From positions 1,984,001 to 2,048,000 of the forward strand of contig NZ_CP060497.1 of the NCBI RefSeq assembly GCF_014334135.1: 64,000 nt of DNA, written 5' to 3'. This DNA comes from Olivibacter sp. SDN3 (lineage in GTDB: Bacteria; Bacteroidota; Bacteroidia; Sphingobacteriales; Sphingobacteriaceae). The notes beneath the pieces are model-generated. The model saw only the letters and a program-made list of their open reading frames with translations, was not told the DNA's origin and ran no database searches. The first letter of the stretch is position 1. Every line of letters begins with the position of its first letter. The translations under genes were made by a program, and so were the position numbers. Of this stretch, positions 49,788 through 58,047 are shown one piece after another.

Positions 49788-51035
49788 TTACAGGCTTTTT
49801 GCCGATTTTGTATTATAGATAGTTAAAATGTAGTTGCATATGTCTGTGGCAACTTCCTTTTTAGATTTTAGCGCGAACGTTGTTTGTTGTTTGTTGCGAT
49901 CGATAATGGTAATCTTATTACTATCACCAGCAAAGCCTGCGCCCTTGTCTTGCATAGAATTCAATACGATAAAATCGAGGTTTTTGTTTTCCAGTTTGAT
50001 AAGCGCATTCGCCTCTTCATTGTTCGTTTCCAAAGCAAATCCAGCCAAAATTTGATCCGGTCTTTTAGCAGCGCCCAATGAAGCCAGAATGTCTGTGGTT
50101 TTTGTTAACGCGATGGAAAAGTGTGGATCTTTTTTCTTAATCTTTTGCGAAGCCACCTCCACTGGTGTGTAATCGGCCACGGCGGCACTCATAACGGTAA
50201 TGTCGGCTTCAGTAAAAGTCTGGGTACAAGCTTCCAGCATTTCTTTTGCAGAGGTCACATCGATACGGAGCACCTGTTGGGGTGCTGCTAAAGCTGTTGG
50301 GCCACTCACCAGTGTTACATCTGCTCCCAGACCTTGTAATGTTTCGGCAATTGCATAACCCATTTTCCCGCTGCTATGATTACCAATAAAGCGTACAGGG
50401 TCTATGGCTTCATATGTCGGCCCGGCACTAACCAATGCCTTTTTACCTGCTAAAGGCAAGGCAGCGTCTTCACGGGCTTTAGATACACCACCAGTGGCAA
50501 ACGATTGTTCTATAAAAGTTGTAATCTCTTCGGGCTCTGCCAATCGGCCTTCACCCACTAATCCACTGGCAAGTTCTCCGCTATCTGGGGGGATCAATAT
50601 ATTTCCAAAGCTTTGCAGCCGCTGTATGTTTTGTTGCGTAGCCGGATGGGAAAACATATCTAAGTCCATTGCGGGGGCGAAATATACAGGGCATCGTGCG
50701 GAGAGGTATATCGCACATAGGAGGTTATCACATAAACCATTAGCTAATTTGGCGAGGGTATTAGCGCTTGCCGGGGCGATTAACAAACGGTCAGCCCATA
50801 GCCCCAAGTGTACATGTTTATTCCATTCGCCCGTATGTTCGTCAAAATACTCCGTAAGTACGGGTTTGTTGGAAAGTGTAGCTAACGTTAGCGGGGTAAT
50901 GAAGGCTGTGGCCTCTGGGGTCATTACCACCTGTACTTCAGCACCTGCTTTTACCAGTAGTCTGGTCAATGTAGCTGCTTTGTAGGCTGCAATGCTCCCA
51001 CAGATACCTAATATAATCTTCTTGCCCTTAAGCAT
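49788..51035 (-). CDS. coaBC: Bifunctional phosphopantothenoylcysteine decarboxylase/phosphopantothenate-cysteine ligase
   Basis: This 415-residue cytoplasmic enzyme makes two steps of coenzyme A synthesis: ligation of cysteine to 4'-phosphopantothenate and FMN-dependent decarboxylation. The N-terminal CoaC flavoprotein domain (1-175) has GICGSIAAYKAATLTRLL, the catalytic His in NKHVHLGLWAD and APAMDLDMF. The CoaB domain (190-405) has SAGPTYEAIDPVRFIGNHSSGKMGYA and AAVADYTP. It is the third gene of the conserved bamD-rpoZ-coaBC string. Confidence 0.97.
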   Translation of the reverse strand: MLKGKKIILGICGSIAAYKAATLTRLLVKAGAEVQVVMTPEATAFITPLTLATLSNKPVLTEYFDEHTGEWNKHVHLGLWADRLLIAPASANTLAKLANGLCDNLLCAIYLSARCPVYFAPAMDLDMFSHPATQQNIQRLQSFGNILIPPDSGELASGLVGEGRLAEPEEITTFIEQSFATGGVSKAREDAALPLAGKKALVSAGPTYEAIDPVRFIGNHSSGKMGYAIAETLQGLGADVTLVSGPTALAAPQQVLRIDVTSAKEMLEACTQTFTEADITVMSAAVADYTPVEVASQKIKKKDPHFSIALTKTTDILASLGAAKRPDQILAGFALETNNEEANALIKLENKNLDFIVLNSMQDKGAGFAGDSNKITIIDRNKQQTTFALKSKKEVATDICNYILTIYNTKSAKSL

Positions 51036-51064
51036 TTGTTAGCTTAATAGAGTAGCTTTTTATT

Positions 51065-51394
51065 CTACTTCTGTTCTTTAGAAGGGTTTCTAAAGTAAAC
51101 CTTATCATTTAGAAATTCGTCAGCGGCAACCAAAGTGGGTTTAGGCATACGCTCGTAATGTTTAGATATTTCTATTTGCTCACGATTTTCAAATACCTCT
51201 TCCAAATTATCGTTAGAGGTGGCAAATTCTGCCAGTTTACCATGTAATTCTTCCTTTACGTTACTAGCAATCTGATTGGCACGGCGTGCAATGACTACAA
51301 TTGATTCGTAAATGTTTCCTGTTTTTTCATCCAGCTCACGTAAATCACGTGTCACGGTAGAGTTAGGAACGATATTTTTCTGTGTATTGCTCAT
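51065..51394 (-). CDS. rpoZ: RNA polymerase omega subunit (Rpb6/RpoZ family)
   Basis: This 109-residue protein fits the Bacteroidota omega subunit. The Rpb6-like core is TGNIYESIVVIARRANQIASNVKEELHGKLAEF, with the C-terminal acidic/aromatic KHYERMPKPTLVAADEFLN segment common in this phylum. It lies 4 bp after bamD and 29 bp before coaBC, the usual order, which strengthens the call. It aids assembly of the beta' subunit into RNA polymerase. Confidence 0.9.
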   Translation of the reverse strand: MSNTQKNIVPNSTVTRDLRELDEKTGNIYESIVVIARRANQIASNVKEELHGKLAEFATSNDNLEEVFENREQIEISKHYERMPKPTLVAADEFLNDKVYFRNPSKEQK

Positions 51395-51398
51395 AGTT

Positions 51399-52325
51399 TT
51401 ATTGTATACTTTGTTGAGGTATAGTGCCTTGTGGCGTGTTTTGTCCTTCTTCCATTATCTTCCCCTTCTCTTCTTCCTGCTTTTTTTGTGTAGGCGTTAA
51501 AGAAGCGATTATTTTATTCGTTTCTTCAATACCTTTCAATGCATCTTTTTTCAGGCCTTCTACGTCTTTCTTATATTTGCTTTCGGGAAAATTGTCTACA
51601 AAATCATCGGCAAAGGAGATCGTTTCATTGTATCGTCCTTCCTGACTTTTAAGCATGCTGTTGCGTGCATATAAGTATTGTGAACGAATAGCGAGAAACT
51701 CCATTTCTTCTGCATATTTCGTGTCCGGGTAATCCTGCAAAGAATTTTGGAAAGCGATAACGGCCGCTTTGTAATCGCCTACGTCTAGATAAAGTTTAGC
51801 ATTTGCATATGACTTATGCTCTAATTTGTCACGTAAATCCTGAATAAATCTAGAGGCTTCTTCAGCACGGTCACTCTTTGGATATAAATTTATAAAAAGC
51901 TGAAGTGATTCAATAGCTTTTAATGTGTTCTCCTGATCGAGCGAATATACAGGTGATTCCAAGTAATAGCAATAAGCACCCATAAACCGGCATTCTTCCG
52001 ATCGGGCACTCTGAGGGTATTGATCGGTGAAATTCTTGAAATGAAATCTAGCGGATGTATAGTCTCTTAACCGATAATTGGTATAAGCAAAATAATAAAG
52101 TAATTCTTCATTTTCTGGCCTTCCGCGATACTTGTTCGACAGATCTTCAAATAAAATAAGCGCTTTTGAGTATTTCTTGTTATTATACAAGTTGATCGCT
52201 TCGCGGTATTTTGCAACATTGTCATTGCCAGCTCGCAATTTCTCAAATTTGCTTTTACAGCTTACCATTCCAAATGAAAATAGCAAAACTGAAACCCAGA
52301 TCACTAAACGCTTGTCTTTAAACAT
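51399..52325 (-). CDS. bamD: Outer-membrane assembly lipoprotein BamD
   Basis: This 308-residue lipoprotein has a lipoprotein signal (FSFGMVSCKSKFEK, Cys23) and TPR repeats: YREAINLYNNKKYSKALILFEDLSNKYRG, YYFAYTNYRLRDYTSARFHFKNFTDQYPQS and YKAAVIAFQNSLQDYPDTKYAEE. It is the periplasmic BAM-complex subunit that acts with BamA to insert beta-barrels such as the SusC proteins. A candidate -7 box, TATCTTTG, lies only 4 bp before the ATG. The upstream region contains copy B of the dispersed element. Confidence 0.94.
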   Translation of the reverse strand: MFKDKRLVIWVSVLLFSFGMVSCKSKFEKLRAGNDNVAKYREAINLYNNKKYSKALILFEDLSNKYRGRPENEELLYYFAYTNYRLRDYTSARFHFKNFTDQYPQSARSEECRFMGAYCYYLESPVYSLDQENTLKAIESLQLFINLYPKSDRAEEASRFIQDLRDKLEHKSYANAKLYLDVGDYKAAVIAFQNSLQDYPDTKYAEEMEFLAIRSQYLYARNSMLKSQEGRYNETISFADDFVDNFPESKYKKDVEGLKKDALKGIEETNKIIASLTPTQKKQEEEKGKIMEEGQNTPQGTIPQQSIQ

Positions 52326-52329
52326 TCTG

Positions 52330-52337
52330 CAAAGATA
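52330..52337 (-). promoter_or_regulatory. Candidate -7 box (TATCTTTG) of bamD
   Basis: Minus-strand TATCTTTG fits TAnnTTTG and ends 4 bp before the bamD ATG at 52325, predicting a nearly leaderless transcript for the bamD-rpoZ-coaBC operon. Confidence 0.5.
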
Positions 52338-52365
52338 ATTAAAATTATTTTAACTTTTTTACCGT

Positions 52366-52437
52366 AAAAAAGTAAACAAAACCGACCATCGGGAGCTCAT
52401 GAGCACTTATTAAAATGAACACTTGCGAATAAACCTC
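52366..52437. repeat. Dispersed intergenic element, copy B leader
   Basis: GTAAACAAAAC, CTCATGA (52396-52402), TTAAAATG, ACACT (52419-52423) and GAATAAA (52427-52433) reproduce copy A with identical internal spacing from CTCATGA on. The element is in the same orientation relative to the downstream minus-strand gene. Confidence 0.6.
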
Positions 52438-52502
52438 GCCGCGTTAGCCAGATGCCACCAAGGTAGTGCTCCAACCTGCAAACCGCATCTGCCTAAGGCG
52501 GC
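52438..52502. repeat. Long hairpin of element copy B
   Basis: The 18-bp arm at 52438-52455 pairs with 52485-52502 with only two mismatches (GCCGCGTTAGCCAGATGC against its complement), around a 29-nt loop. Sequence differs from copy A's stem but position after the leader is the same. No T-run follows. Confidence 0.55.
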
Positions 52503-52775
52503 ATTTTCGCAGAACGAAGGATTTATACTGCCTGTAAAGTTACACGATCCCGCTGCTCAAAAATTAAAGCCGCCGCTAAACCCGCTTTAGCAAGCTTCAT
52601 TTCCATTGAAAACAACCGCTATGAGCTATGTACGAAAGTAGCCATGCATTTTCGCTGTAGCAAATTTTTAACATATATTAACTTTCTGTATTCTTTTTCT
52701 TGACTAATAAGGAGCAGACTGAAGCGTGGAGCGATGCGCTCTTGAGCAACACAGAAAACAAATAAAAGTGGATAA
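52503..52775. other. Non-coding stretch upstream of the bamD element
   Basis: No supported gene. A small inverted repeat GCTAAA (52575-52580) and TTTAGC (52586-52591) is present. The rest shows no ORF or clear signal. Confidence 0.4.
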
Positions 52776-53288
52776 TTAAACCTTCCGACCCAACACCACT
52801 AAACTCCGGCGTACTCCATCTAATAACGCAATATCTGGAAAGTTTCCCCATTCTTCAAAGCCCTCTTGTTGAAATAAATTAATACTGGATAGGTTATGGG
52901 CGAAAATGAAGGCCATAATGGTATCTATAGCATGTATTGGCGCTTGCTGCAGCGCATATCTTAAGATCTCCTTACCATAGCCTTTTCCCCGTTGATTTTC
53001 ATCGAGATATATGCTTATCTCTGCCGTGCCATTGTAAGCAGGGCGACCATAAAACGACTGAAAGCTGACCCATCCGATTGGCTGTCTATCACCATTTTCC
53101 ACCATCCACAGCGGACGAGTACGCTTATTATGCGATTTAAACCAAGGCAACTTGCTTTCTATAGAGACCTCTACGGTATCCGCGGTTACTATCCTACTGG
53201 CCACTGTACTGTTATAAATAGCAACAATTGTTGATAAATCGGTCAATAAGGCATCTCTATAAACTAAGCTACGATGGGTATGGGTCAT
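52776..53288 (-). CDS. GNAT family N-acetyltransferase
   Basis: This ~170-residue acetyl-CoA-dependent acetyltransferase resembles the phosphinothricin/methionine-sulfoximine acetyltransferase group: RDALLTDLSTIVAIYNSTVAS at the start, GWVSFQSFYGRPAYNGTAEISIYLDENQRGKGYG (acetyl-CoA loop QRGKGYG) and IMAFIFAHNLSSINLFQQEGFEEWG. The ORF is open to 53351, but the -7 box at 53293-53300 lies inside that extension, so ATG 53288 is the start. Substrate unknown; it may detoxify an amine or antibiotic-like compound. Confidence 0.9.
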   Translation of the reverse strand: MTHTHRSLVYRDALLTDLSTIVAIYNSTVASRIVTADTVEVSIESKLPWFKSHNKRTRPLWMVENGDRQPIGWVSFQSFYGRPAYNGTAEISIYLDENQRGKGYGKEILRYALQQAPIHAIDTIMAFIFAHNLSSINLFQQEGFEEWGNFPDIALLDGVRRSLVVLGRKV

Positions 53289-53292
53289 GTTA

Positions 53293-53300
53293 CAAAGATA
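53293..53300 (-). promoter_or_regulatory. Candidate -7 box (TATCTTTG) of the GNAT gene
   Basis: Minus-strand TATCTTTG matches TAnnTTTG and ends 4 bp before ATG 53288. It fixes the start choice for the acetyltransferase and again implies a nearly leaderless message. Confidence 0.5.
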
Positions 53301-53369
53301 AAAAGGTTTGAGGATTAGGTAAAAAAAATCCTCAAGGAATGGACAGGCCATTTTACTTGAGGACGTTTC

Positions 53370-53410
53370 TCATAGGTAGATGAGAGTATATTTCAATTCA
53401 TAGGTAGATG
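53370..53410. repeat. 13-bp direct repeat (TCATAGGTAGATG, two copies)
   Basis: TCATAGGTAGATG occurs at 53370-53382 and 53398-53410 between the GNAT gene and the small ORF at 53429-53581, downstream of the latter on the minus strand. Function unknown. Confidence 0.4.
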
Positions 53411-53428
53411 TAATTTTTTTGGGCCAAA

Positions 53429-53581
53429 TTAAGCAATTTTCATCTGGCCACTTTTTAAGTTTTGCTGTGCTCGGATATTTTTTAGCTCACCAACCAATAA
53501 ATCCATTAACTGTTTATCCACTTTTCTAGCCAATTTTGATAAACCATTAACCTTCATTGTACTTTTTTTTATGCTTTTCAT
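53429..53581 (-). CDS. Small basic peptide ORF (50 aa), unknown
   Basis: A 50-codon ORF encodes a lysine-rich peptide beginning MKSIKKSTMKVNGLSKLARK and ending with a helical LMDLLVGELKNIRAQ segment and SGQMKIA. It has no cysteine, no signal peptide and no recognised domain. The lysine-rich leader-like N-terminus recalls ribosomal-peptide precursors or small DNA-binding proteins, but no maturation enzyme is nearby. It lies in an otherwise empty 0.9-kb region between the GNAT and flippase genes and may be a chance ORF. Confidence 0.35.
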   Translation of the reverse strand: MKSIKKSTMKVNGLSKLARKVDKQLMDLLVGELKNIRAQQNLKSGQMKIA

Positions 53582-54187
53582 AGTATAAAGGATTTATTCG
53601 TTAAACATTTTCTTTCAGCGAACAGATTAACTCCAATATCGTGCCAAAAAGATGATGAATACTAATGGTTTTGTTTTAAGTTATTGATTGTCAGTTGATA
53701 ACTTCTTTTTGGGCTTTAGTGTTGTTTTCGTAAAAAGTTGCGGAGGAGTTTATGTATGAGCGTTAATTAGCAATTGTTTAGGTGCTCCAAACGGTGAAAA
53801 TTGGTCTTTTCATATTCAAGGATTGTCCATTCCCATTGTATAAAAAATGAGCCATTTTATATATTGTCGTTGTGCTCTTTATTGTACATATGAACAGTAG
53901 GTAAGTATACGTTATGTTATGTTTTTAAACCACCCGGGCAGGATGCAATAGTATACTCAAAAAGCGGACAACTATTATACATTACTGCACACAAAATTGG
54001 CGTTTATTTTACAATATTCATCTTAATTGAACAGCCTATTGCTGATGGTCGTATATTCGCAAGTCAAACAGGCTCAGTCTGCCGGGAATTACTTTGCTTG
54101 GCATTGACAGGAAAGTGCTACTTATTCCGCGATTAAGCAACTATATACAATAGTAAAGTAGCAGAAGCAACATTACAAGAAGATACA
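53582..54187. other. Non-coding stretch before the flippase gene
   Basis: About 600 bp without a supported ORF. It is AT-rich and probably contains the promoter of the two polysaccharide genes, but no clear TAnnTTTG box at a convincing distance from the ATG at 54188 was found. Confidence 0.4.
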
Positions 54188-55699
54188 ATGAACAATATAA
54201 CGGCCCTTAAGAAGAATCTTTTATCTAATGGAGCTTTGTTTATTTTAAATGGTATAATAGGGTTTTGGTTACCACCTTACCTGATAAAAAAATTAGGTGT
54301 AGGTGCATATGGTATGATTCCGTTAGCTACGACCATTATTGGCTATGCTTCAGTCATTACCGTTGCAGTTAATGGATCACTTTCGAGGTTCATGGCCCTT
54401 AGCAAAGAACGGGAAAGTGAGGAAGGAACCTCTCAGGTCTTCAATACGGCATTAATTGCTATTGGTGGTATACTGCTCTTATTGGTTCCCGGCTTTATTT
54501 TGTTCTCTACGCAAATAGAAAAAATCATATCTGTACCGGATGGCTATGTGACAGACGCGGTACAGTTGTTCTTATGCATTAGTTTTTCATTTATATTAAC
54601 CTGCCTAACTTCTGTGTTCAACGTATCGGCTTACGTGGCCAATAGGTTAGACCTAGTCAATCAGGTTACAGTGATCAATACCTTGGTGCGGGTACTCGTT
54701 GTGGTAGGTACTTACCTACTTATAAAAGTCTCACTGCTCGGTTACGGTTTCGCGGTACTGTTAGGTAGTATTTTTGCCAGTAGATATAGCTTTTATCTCT
54801 TCAAAAAATATTCGCCAAATATCAAGTTAAGGTTTAAAGATTTTCGAAAGGAGCGGTTATATGAGCTGCTGTCTATGGGTGGATGGTTGGTTGTAATCCA
54901 ATTGGGTAGTATACTTTTTCTACAGATCGATTTGATCGTTGTCAACAAAATAATGGGCAATGAGGCAGCTGGTAAGTATAGTGTTATATTGCAGTGGAGC
55001 AATTTAATTAGAACCTTATCCATTTCGCTTTCAGGTGTATTGGGGCCCTTGATACTCACGCTGTATGCTAAACGACAGATCGAGCAGATGACAAAGATTA
55101 CGCTGTTATCGAATAAAACATTAACCCTTTTTATTACCTGCATGGTTGCGACCCTCTGTATCTTGTCGGAAAATCTTTTATCCCTTTGGGTAGGAGAAGA
55201 ATTTGCAGCTATGAAATGGTTGTTTATTCTGGTACTGTTGCCTTTGCCCATTAATTTAGGTATTCAGCCACTTTTTTCATTAAATAGAGCCTATAATAAG
55301 GTTAAGGTCCCAGGCATATTTACAGTGGTCATGGGAGTAGTTAATCTTTTACTGGCCGTTTACTTAGTAAAATATACTTCCCTTGGACTTTACGGTGTTG
55401 CTATAGCCAGTGGACTTGTTTTGACTATCAAAAACTTCATTTTTATGCCGATTTACATAGCAGGTAACATGGGCATTAATAGGTTTACATTTTTTAAATC
55501 TTCTATTTCGTCTTTATTGCTGTTAGGGGTTGCTATTGTTATGGGGCAGACCTATACAACCTTCTTTCAAATCGACACATGGCCTGCAATCATCTTGCAC
55601 GGTGGGGGCTTATTTATGTTTTTTGGTGTTTTGGCTTACCTTTTCCTGAACAAGGAAGAGAAGAACCTTGTTGTAAATAAATTTATTAAGAAGAAATAA
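54188..55699 (+). CDS. Polysaccharide flippase (Wzx/MATE-type membrane protein)
   Basis: This 503-residue integral membrane protein has about 14 hydrophobic helices. NNITALKKNLLSNGALFILNGIIGFWLPPYLI at the N-terminus, YANRLDLVNQ-like and LLSMGGWLVVIQLGSILFLQIDLIVVNKIMG in the middle fit the oligosaccharide flippase (Wzx) group of the MOP superfamily. It would move lipid-linked oligosaccharide across the inner membrane. It is 10 bp before a polysaccharide pyruvyl transferase gene. No glycosyltransferase or polymerase lies beside it. Confidence 0.9.
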   Translation: MNNITALKKNLLSNGALFILNGIIGFWLPPYLIKKLGVGAYGMIPLATTIIGYASVITVAVNGSLSRFMALSKERESEEGTSQVFNTALIAIGGILLLLVPGFILFSTQIEKIISVPDGYVTDAVQLFLCISFSFILTCLTSVFNVSAYVANRLDLVNQVTVINTLVRVLVVVGTYLLIKVSLLGYGFAVLLGSIFASRYSFYLFKKYSPNIKLRFKDFRKERLYELLSMGGWLVVIQLGSILFLQIDLIVVNKIMGNEAAGKYSVILQWSNLIRTLSISLSGVLGPLILTLYAKRQIEQMTKITLLSNKTLTLFITCMVATLCILSENLLSLWVGEEFAAMKWLFILVLLPLPINLGIQPLFSLNRAYNKVKVPGIFTVVMGVVNLLLAVYLVKYTSLGLYGVAIASGLVLTIKNFIFMPIYIAGNMGINRFTFFKSSISSLLLLGVAIVMGQTYTTFFQIDTWPAIILHGGGLFMFFGVLAYLFLNKEEKNLVVNKFIKKK

Positions 55700-55709
55700 T
55701 AATTTTCAG

Positions 55710-56822
55710 ATGAATAGCATATATTTTGTGCCCGCTTCTCAGACAGAGAACACGGGAGATTTATTGATAAATAAAGTAGCCATTCAATTGATGGGGAAGT
55801 ATGGCCAAATTATATTAGAAGATAATAACACCGATCGCTGGTTTATTGATGAGTTAAGGGGAAAACAAGATCGATTACTTTCAGAAGTAACCCATGCATC
55901 GTTGGATAGACATCTTTTAAGTAAGTTGGCCAGGTCGATATTCAGTAAAAATAAGGTATATCTGGTGTTGGCCCCGGGGCATACCTCTAGGCAGGGTAAA
56001 GAGGGCGCTGACCGGTTAAGAAAAAGGAGCACGCGTTTACTTCTTTTTAAGGCCTTGGGTTTACGTATTGTACGGGTCGGGTTCTCCATAGGACCGTTTG
56101 ACGATGTTAATATGCAGGCCGAAGCTTTTCATTCGAAGGTTTATTTTTTCTATGGCGTACGCGATAAAGAATCCGTAAAAATGGCTATAGAAGGTAAATT
56201 TAAAAAACCTCAACTGTTTCCCGATTTAGCGTGGAGTTATGAACCGCCTATTAATGTCTCTCCACCAGATAAAGATCAATATATTATCTTAAGTTTTAGA
56301 TCCAATTCTTATGGGAAAGTACATGATGAGCGTTACTTTCAACCTTATGTGGAGCGGGTAAAAGCGATCTTGAAATCTTTTTCAGATCTAAAGCTGCGTG
56401 TAATAATCTCCTATCAGGTGAAATATGATCGCGAAGCTTCGTTTGTATTGCAAAAAGCGTTAATGGAAGATTTTGATGTAGAAGTTATCGATAGAAAACT
56501 ATTATTGGAGGAGGCAGCAGGACTTTACAATAAAGCGCTCTTTGTTATCAGTAACCGATTACATGTTTTGTTGTTTGCTCTACAGTGTAATACCATTTCT
56601 TTTCCATTGATTGATCCTGTTGACAATAAGAAAATCTATCATATTTGGAAAGATAACCAAATGGCTGAAGCGGTAATGGACATCAATGAGAAGTCAGAGC
56701 GCAACGTTGCCATTATGCAGAAAGGTGTAGCTGATAGGCGTTTTGTTTTAGATCCATTTATCAAAGCCCGTCAACAAAACGAGCAGCTAATACAAAAGTA
56801 TCTGTCGGCCATTTTTAACTAA
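55710..56822 (+). CDS. Polysaccharide pyruvyl transferase family protein
   Basis: This 370-residue protein has the CsaB/WcaK-type fold: NTGDLLINKVAIQLM at the start, LVLAPGHTSRQGKEG, LRIVRVGFSIGPFD, FFYGVRDKESVKMA, FPDLAWSYEPP and the C-terminal SNRLHVLLFALQCNT, the usual xRxHxxxxA signature. It probably transfers pyruvate ketals from phosphoenolpyruvate onto surface polysaccharide sugars. It follows the flippase gene directly, so both serve one surface glycan. Its acceptor sugar cannot be deduced. Confidence 0.87.
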   Translation: MNSIYFVPASQTENTGDLLINKVAIQLMGKYGQIILEDNNTDRWFIDELRGKQDRLLSEVTHASLDRHLLSKLARSIFSKNKVYLVLAPGHTSRQGKEGADRLRKRSTRLLLFKALGLRIVRVGFSIGPFDDVNMQAEAFHSKVYFFYGVRDKESVKMAIEGKFKKPQLFPDLAWSYEPPINVSPPDKDQYIILSFRSNSYGKVHDERYFQPYVERVKAILKSFSDLKLRVIISYQVKYDREASFVLQKALMEDFDVEVIDRKLLLEEAAGLYNKALFVISNRLHVLLFALQCNTISFPLIDPVDNKKIYHIWKDNQMAEAVMDINEKSERNVAIMQKGVADRRFVLDPFIKARQQNEQLIQKYLSAIFN

Positions 56823-56864
56823 CTTAAAAGGGAGTGATGGCTTTTTGTTGGGTAATAGCAGATA

Positions 56865-57932
56865 CTATAATTTTACCTGTCGGATAATGTTCTTGATGTT
56901 CAGTTCGATAATGTCTGTCATACTCTTGCAGGCATAGTAATCCTGGTTATCATAATGTTTGGCCAAATGACTTTTAAGCTGGGCGATATTTTCTGACGGA
57001 GATAGCTGTTCATGTTGCGAGACATCACGTAGAGCAGCCAGACGATGTCTTTCTATACGCACGCGATGTACAATGGATGAACGCTCTTCCTGTTGGTATT
57101 GGAGTACTGTTTTCTCTGTAAGGTGTTCCATGGAAAGTTGTACATAAGGGAAGTTTTCTTTGAAGAATTGAGGCATATATACCTTCATATTGCCTTCATA
57201 AAACTCCTGGTCAAAATCAATCGCCCGTATCCGGAACTGAAAATCATCAAAATCGGGTGTTATCTGCATAACATAGTTGTAAGAGCGCATATCACCCAGT
57301 AACATGATCAGGCAGCGTTCATTAAATTTCACAAATTCCTTTGCTATCCGGATAGGGTTATAATCAGGATTTCTCATCAGCTGTTTGCTGAACACGTCAC
57401 CCGGTATACCTACAATATGCTCTTCTACCAAGGTTTCACCGTCTACAGTAAAATTAACCCTGTTCGGCGACATGATTTCTTCCAGCTCCAGGCCATAAAT
57501 GCGCGAAGCATCAGCCTGTTTAATGTAAAAGTAATCATATACATCATTTAACCTATTTACTATGCGTATTCTAAAGGGGTGTGTATTGCCAAAAGTACAA
57601 TAGTCGATACGATCAATAAATTTATGTTCTACAATGCGGTTATTGCCAGAAGCTTTCAATTTTGCATAAATCTGCTTAAGGCCATCGTGAATATGATCAA
57701 CCTCATGAGGAAGATACAGCGGTGTTTCCCAGAGTGTATCGTTTCCTTCTTTATCGAAAACAGGTACGCTTTCGGAGAAGTTACGTAGTTCCTTATATGT
57801 TAAGGGAAGTTTCGCTTCCCGTTGGTATTCCCTCAAGTATTTACGTAACGGAGGCTTGATAGGGAAAAAAGGCTTTTTCTGCGATATCTTTACGTCACCT
57901 GTGGGCACCGGCCCGTTTGCTTTCAGCGTCAT
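56865..57932 (-). CDS. Uncharacterised protein with kinase-like motifs (355 aa)
   Basis: No named family was recognised. The sequence YDYFYIKQADASRIYGLE, LEEIMSPNRVNFTV and TLVEEHIVGIPGDVF looks like the N-lobe and hinge of a protein-kinase-like fold (beta3 Lys, alphaC Glu). IMLLGDMRSYNYVMQI (Asp about 214, Asn five residues later) followed by FRIRAIDFDQEFYEG (Asp-Phe-Asp about 237) resembles catalytic and metal-binding loops of kinase-like enzymes. The C-terminal ~100 residues are helical. It is convergent with the pyruvyl transferase gene and may be cotranscribed with the phospholipase C/SGNH pair 115 bp upstream. Cytoplasmic. Confidence 0.65.
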   Translation of the reverse strand: MTLKANGPVPTGDVKISQKKPFFPIKPPLRKYLREYQREAKLPLTYKELRNFSESVPVFDKEGNDTLWETPLYLPHEVDHIHDGLKQIYAKLKASGNNRIVEHKFIDRIDYCTFGNTHPFRIRIVNRLNDVYDYFYIKQADASRIYGLELEEIMSPNRVNFTVDGETLVEEHIVGIPGDVFSKQLMRNPDYNPIRIAKEFVKFNERCLIMLLGDMRSYNYVMQITPDFDDFQFRIRAIDFDQEFYEGNMKVYMPQFFKENFPYVQLSMEHLTEKTVLQYQQEERSSIVHRVRIERHRLAALRDVSQHEQLSPSENIAQLKSHLAKHYDNQDYYACKSMTDIIELNIKNIIRQVKL

Positions 57933-58047
57933 AACATCATTTCTTAATACTAAGCTACCAAATTTCTTTTATTAGTGAGCACTGGATAACGCTAGGTGTT
58001 GCCTGTTTTTATCTATAATAACATGCAATGGCTATTTAACTATTTAC

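Noticed and set aside
50404-50985. 193-codon plus-strand ORF opposite coaBC
   Set aside because: It is antisense to a clearly conserved gene, has no recognisable domain, and its composition mirrors the coaBC codons.
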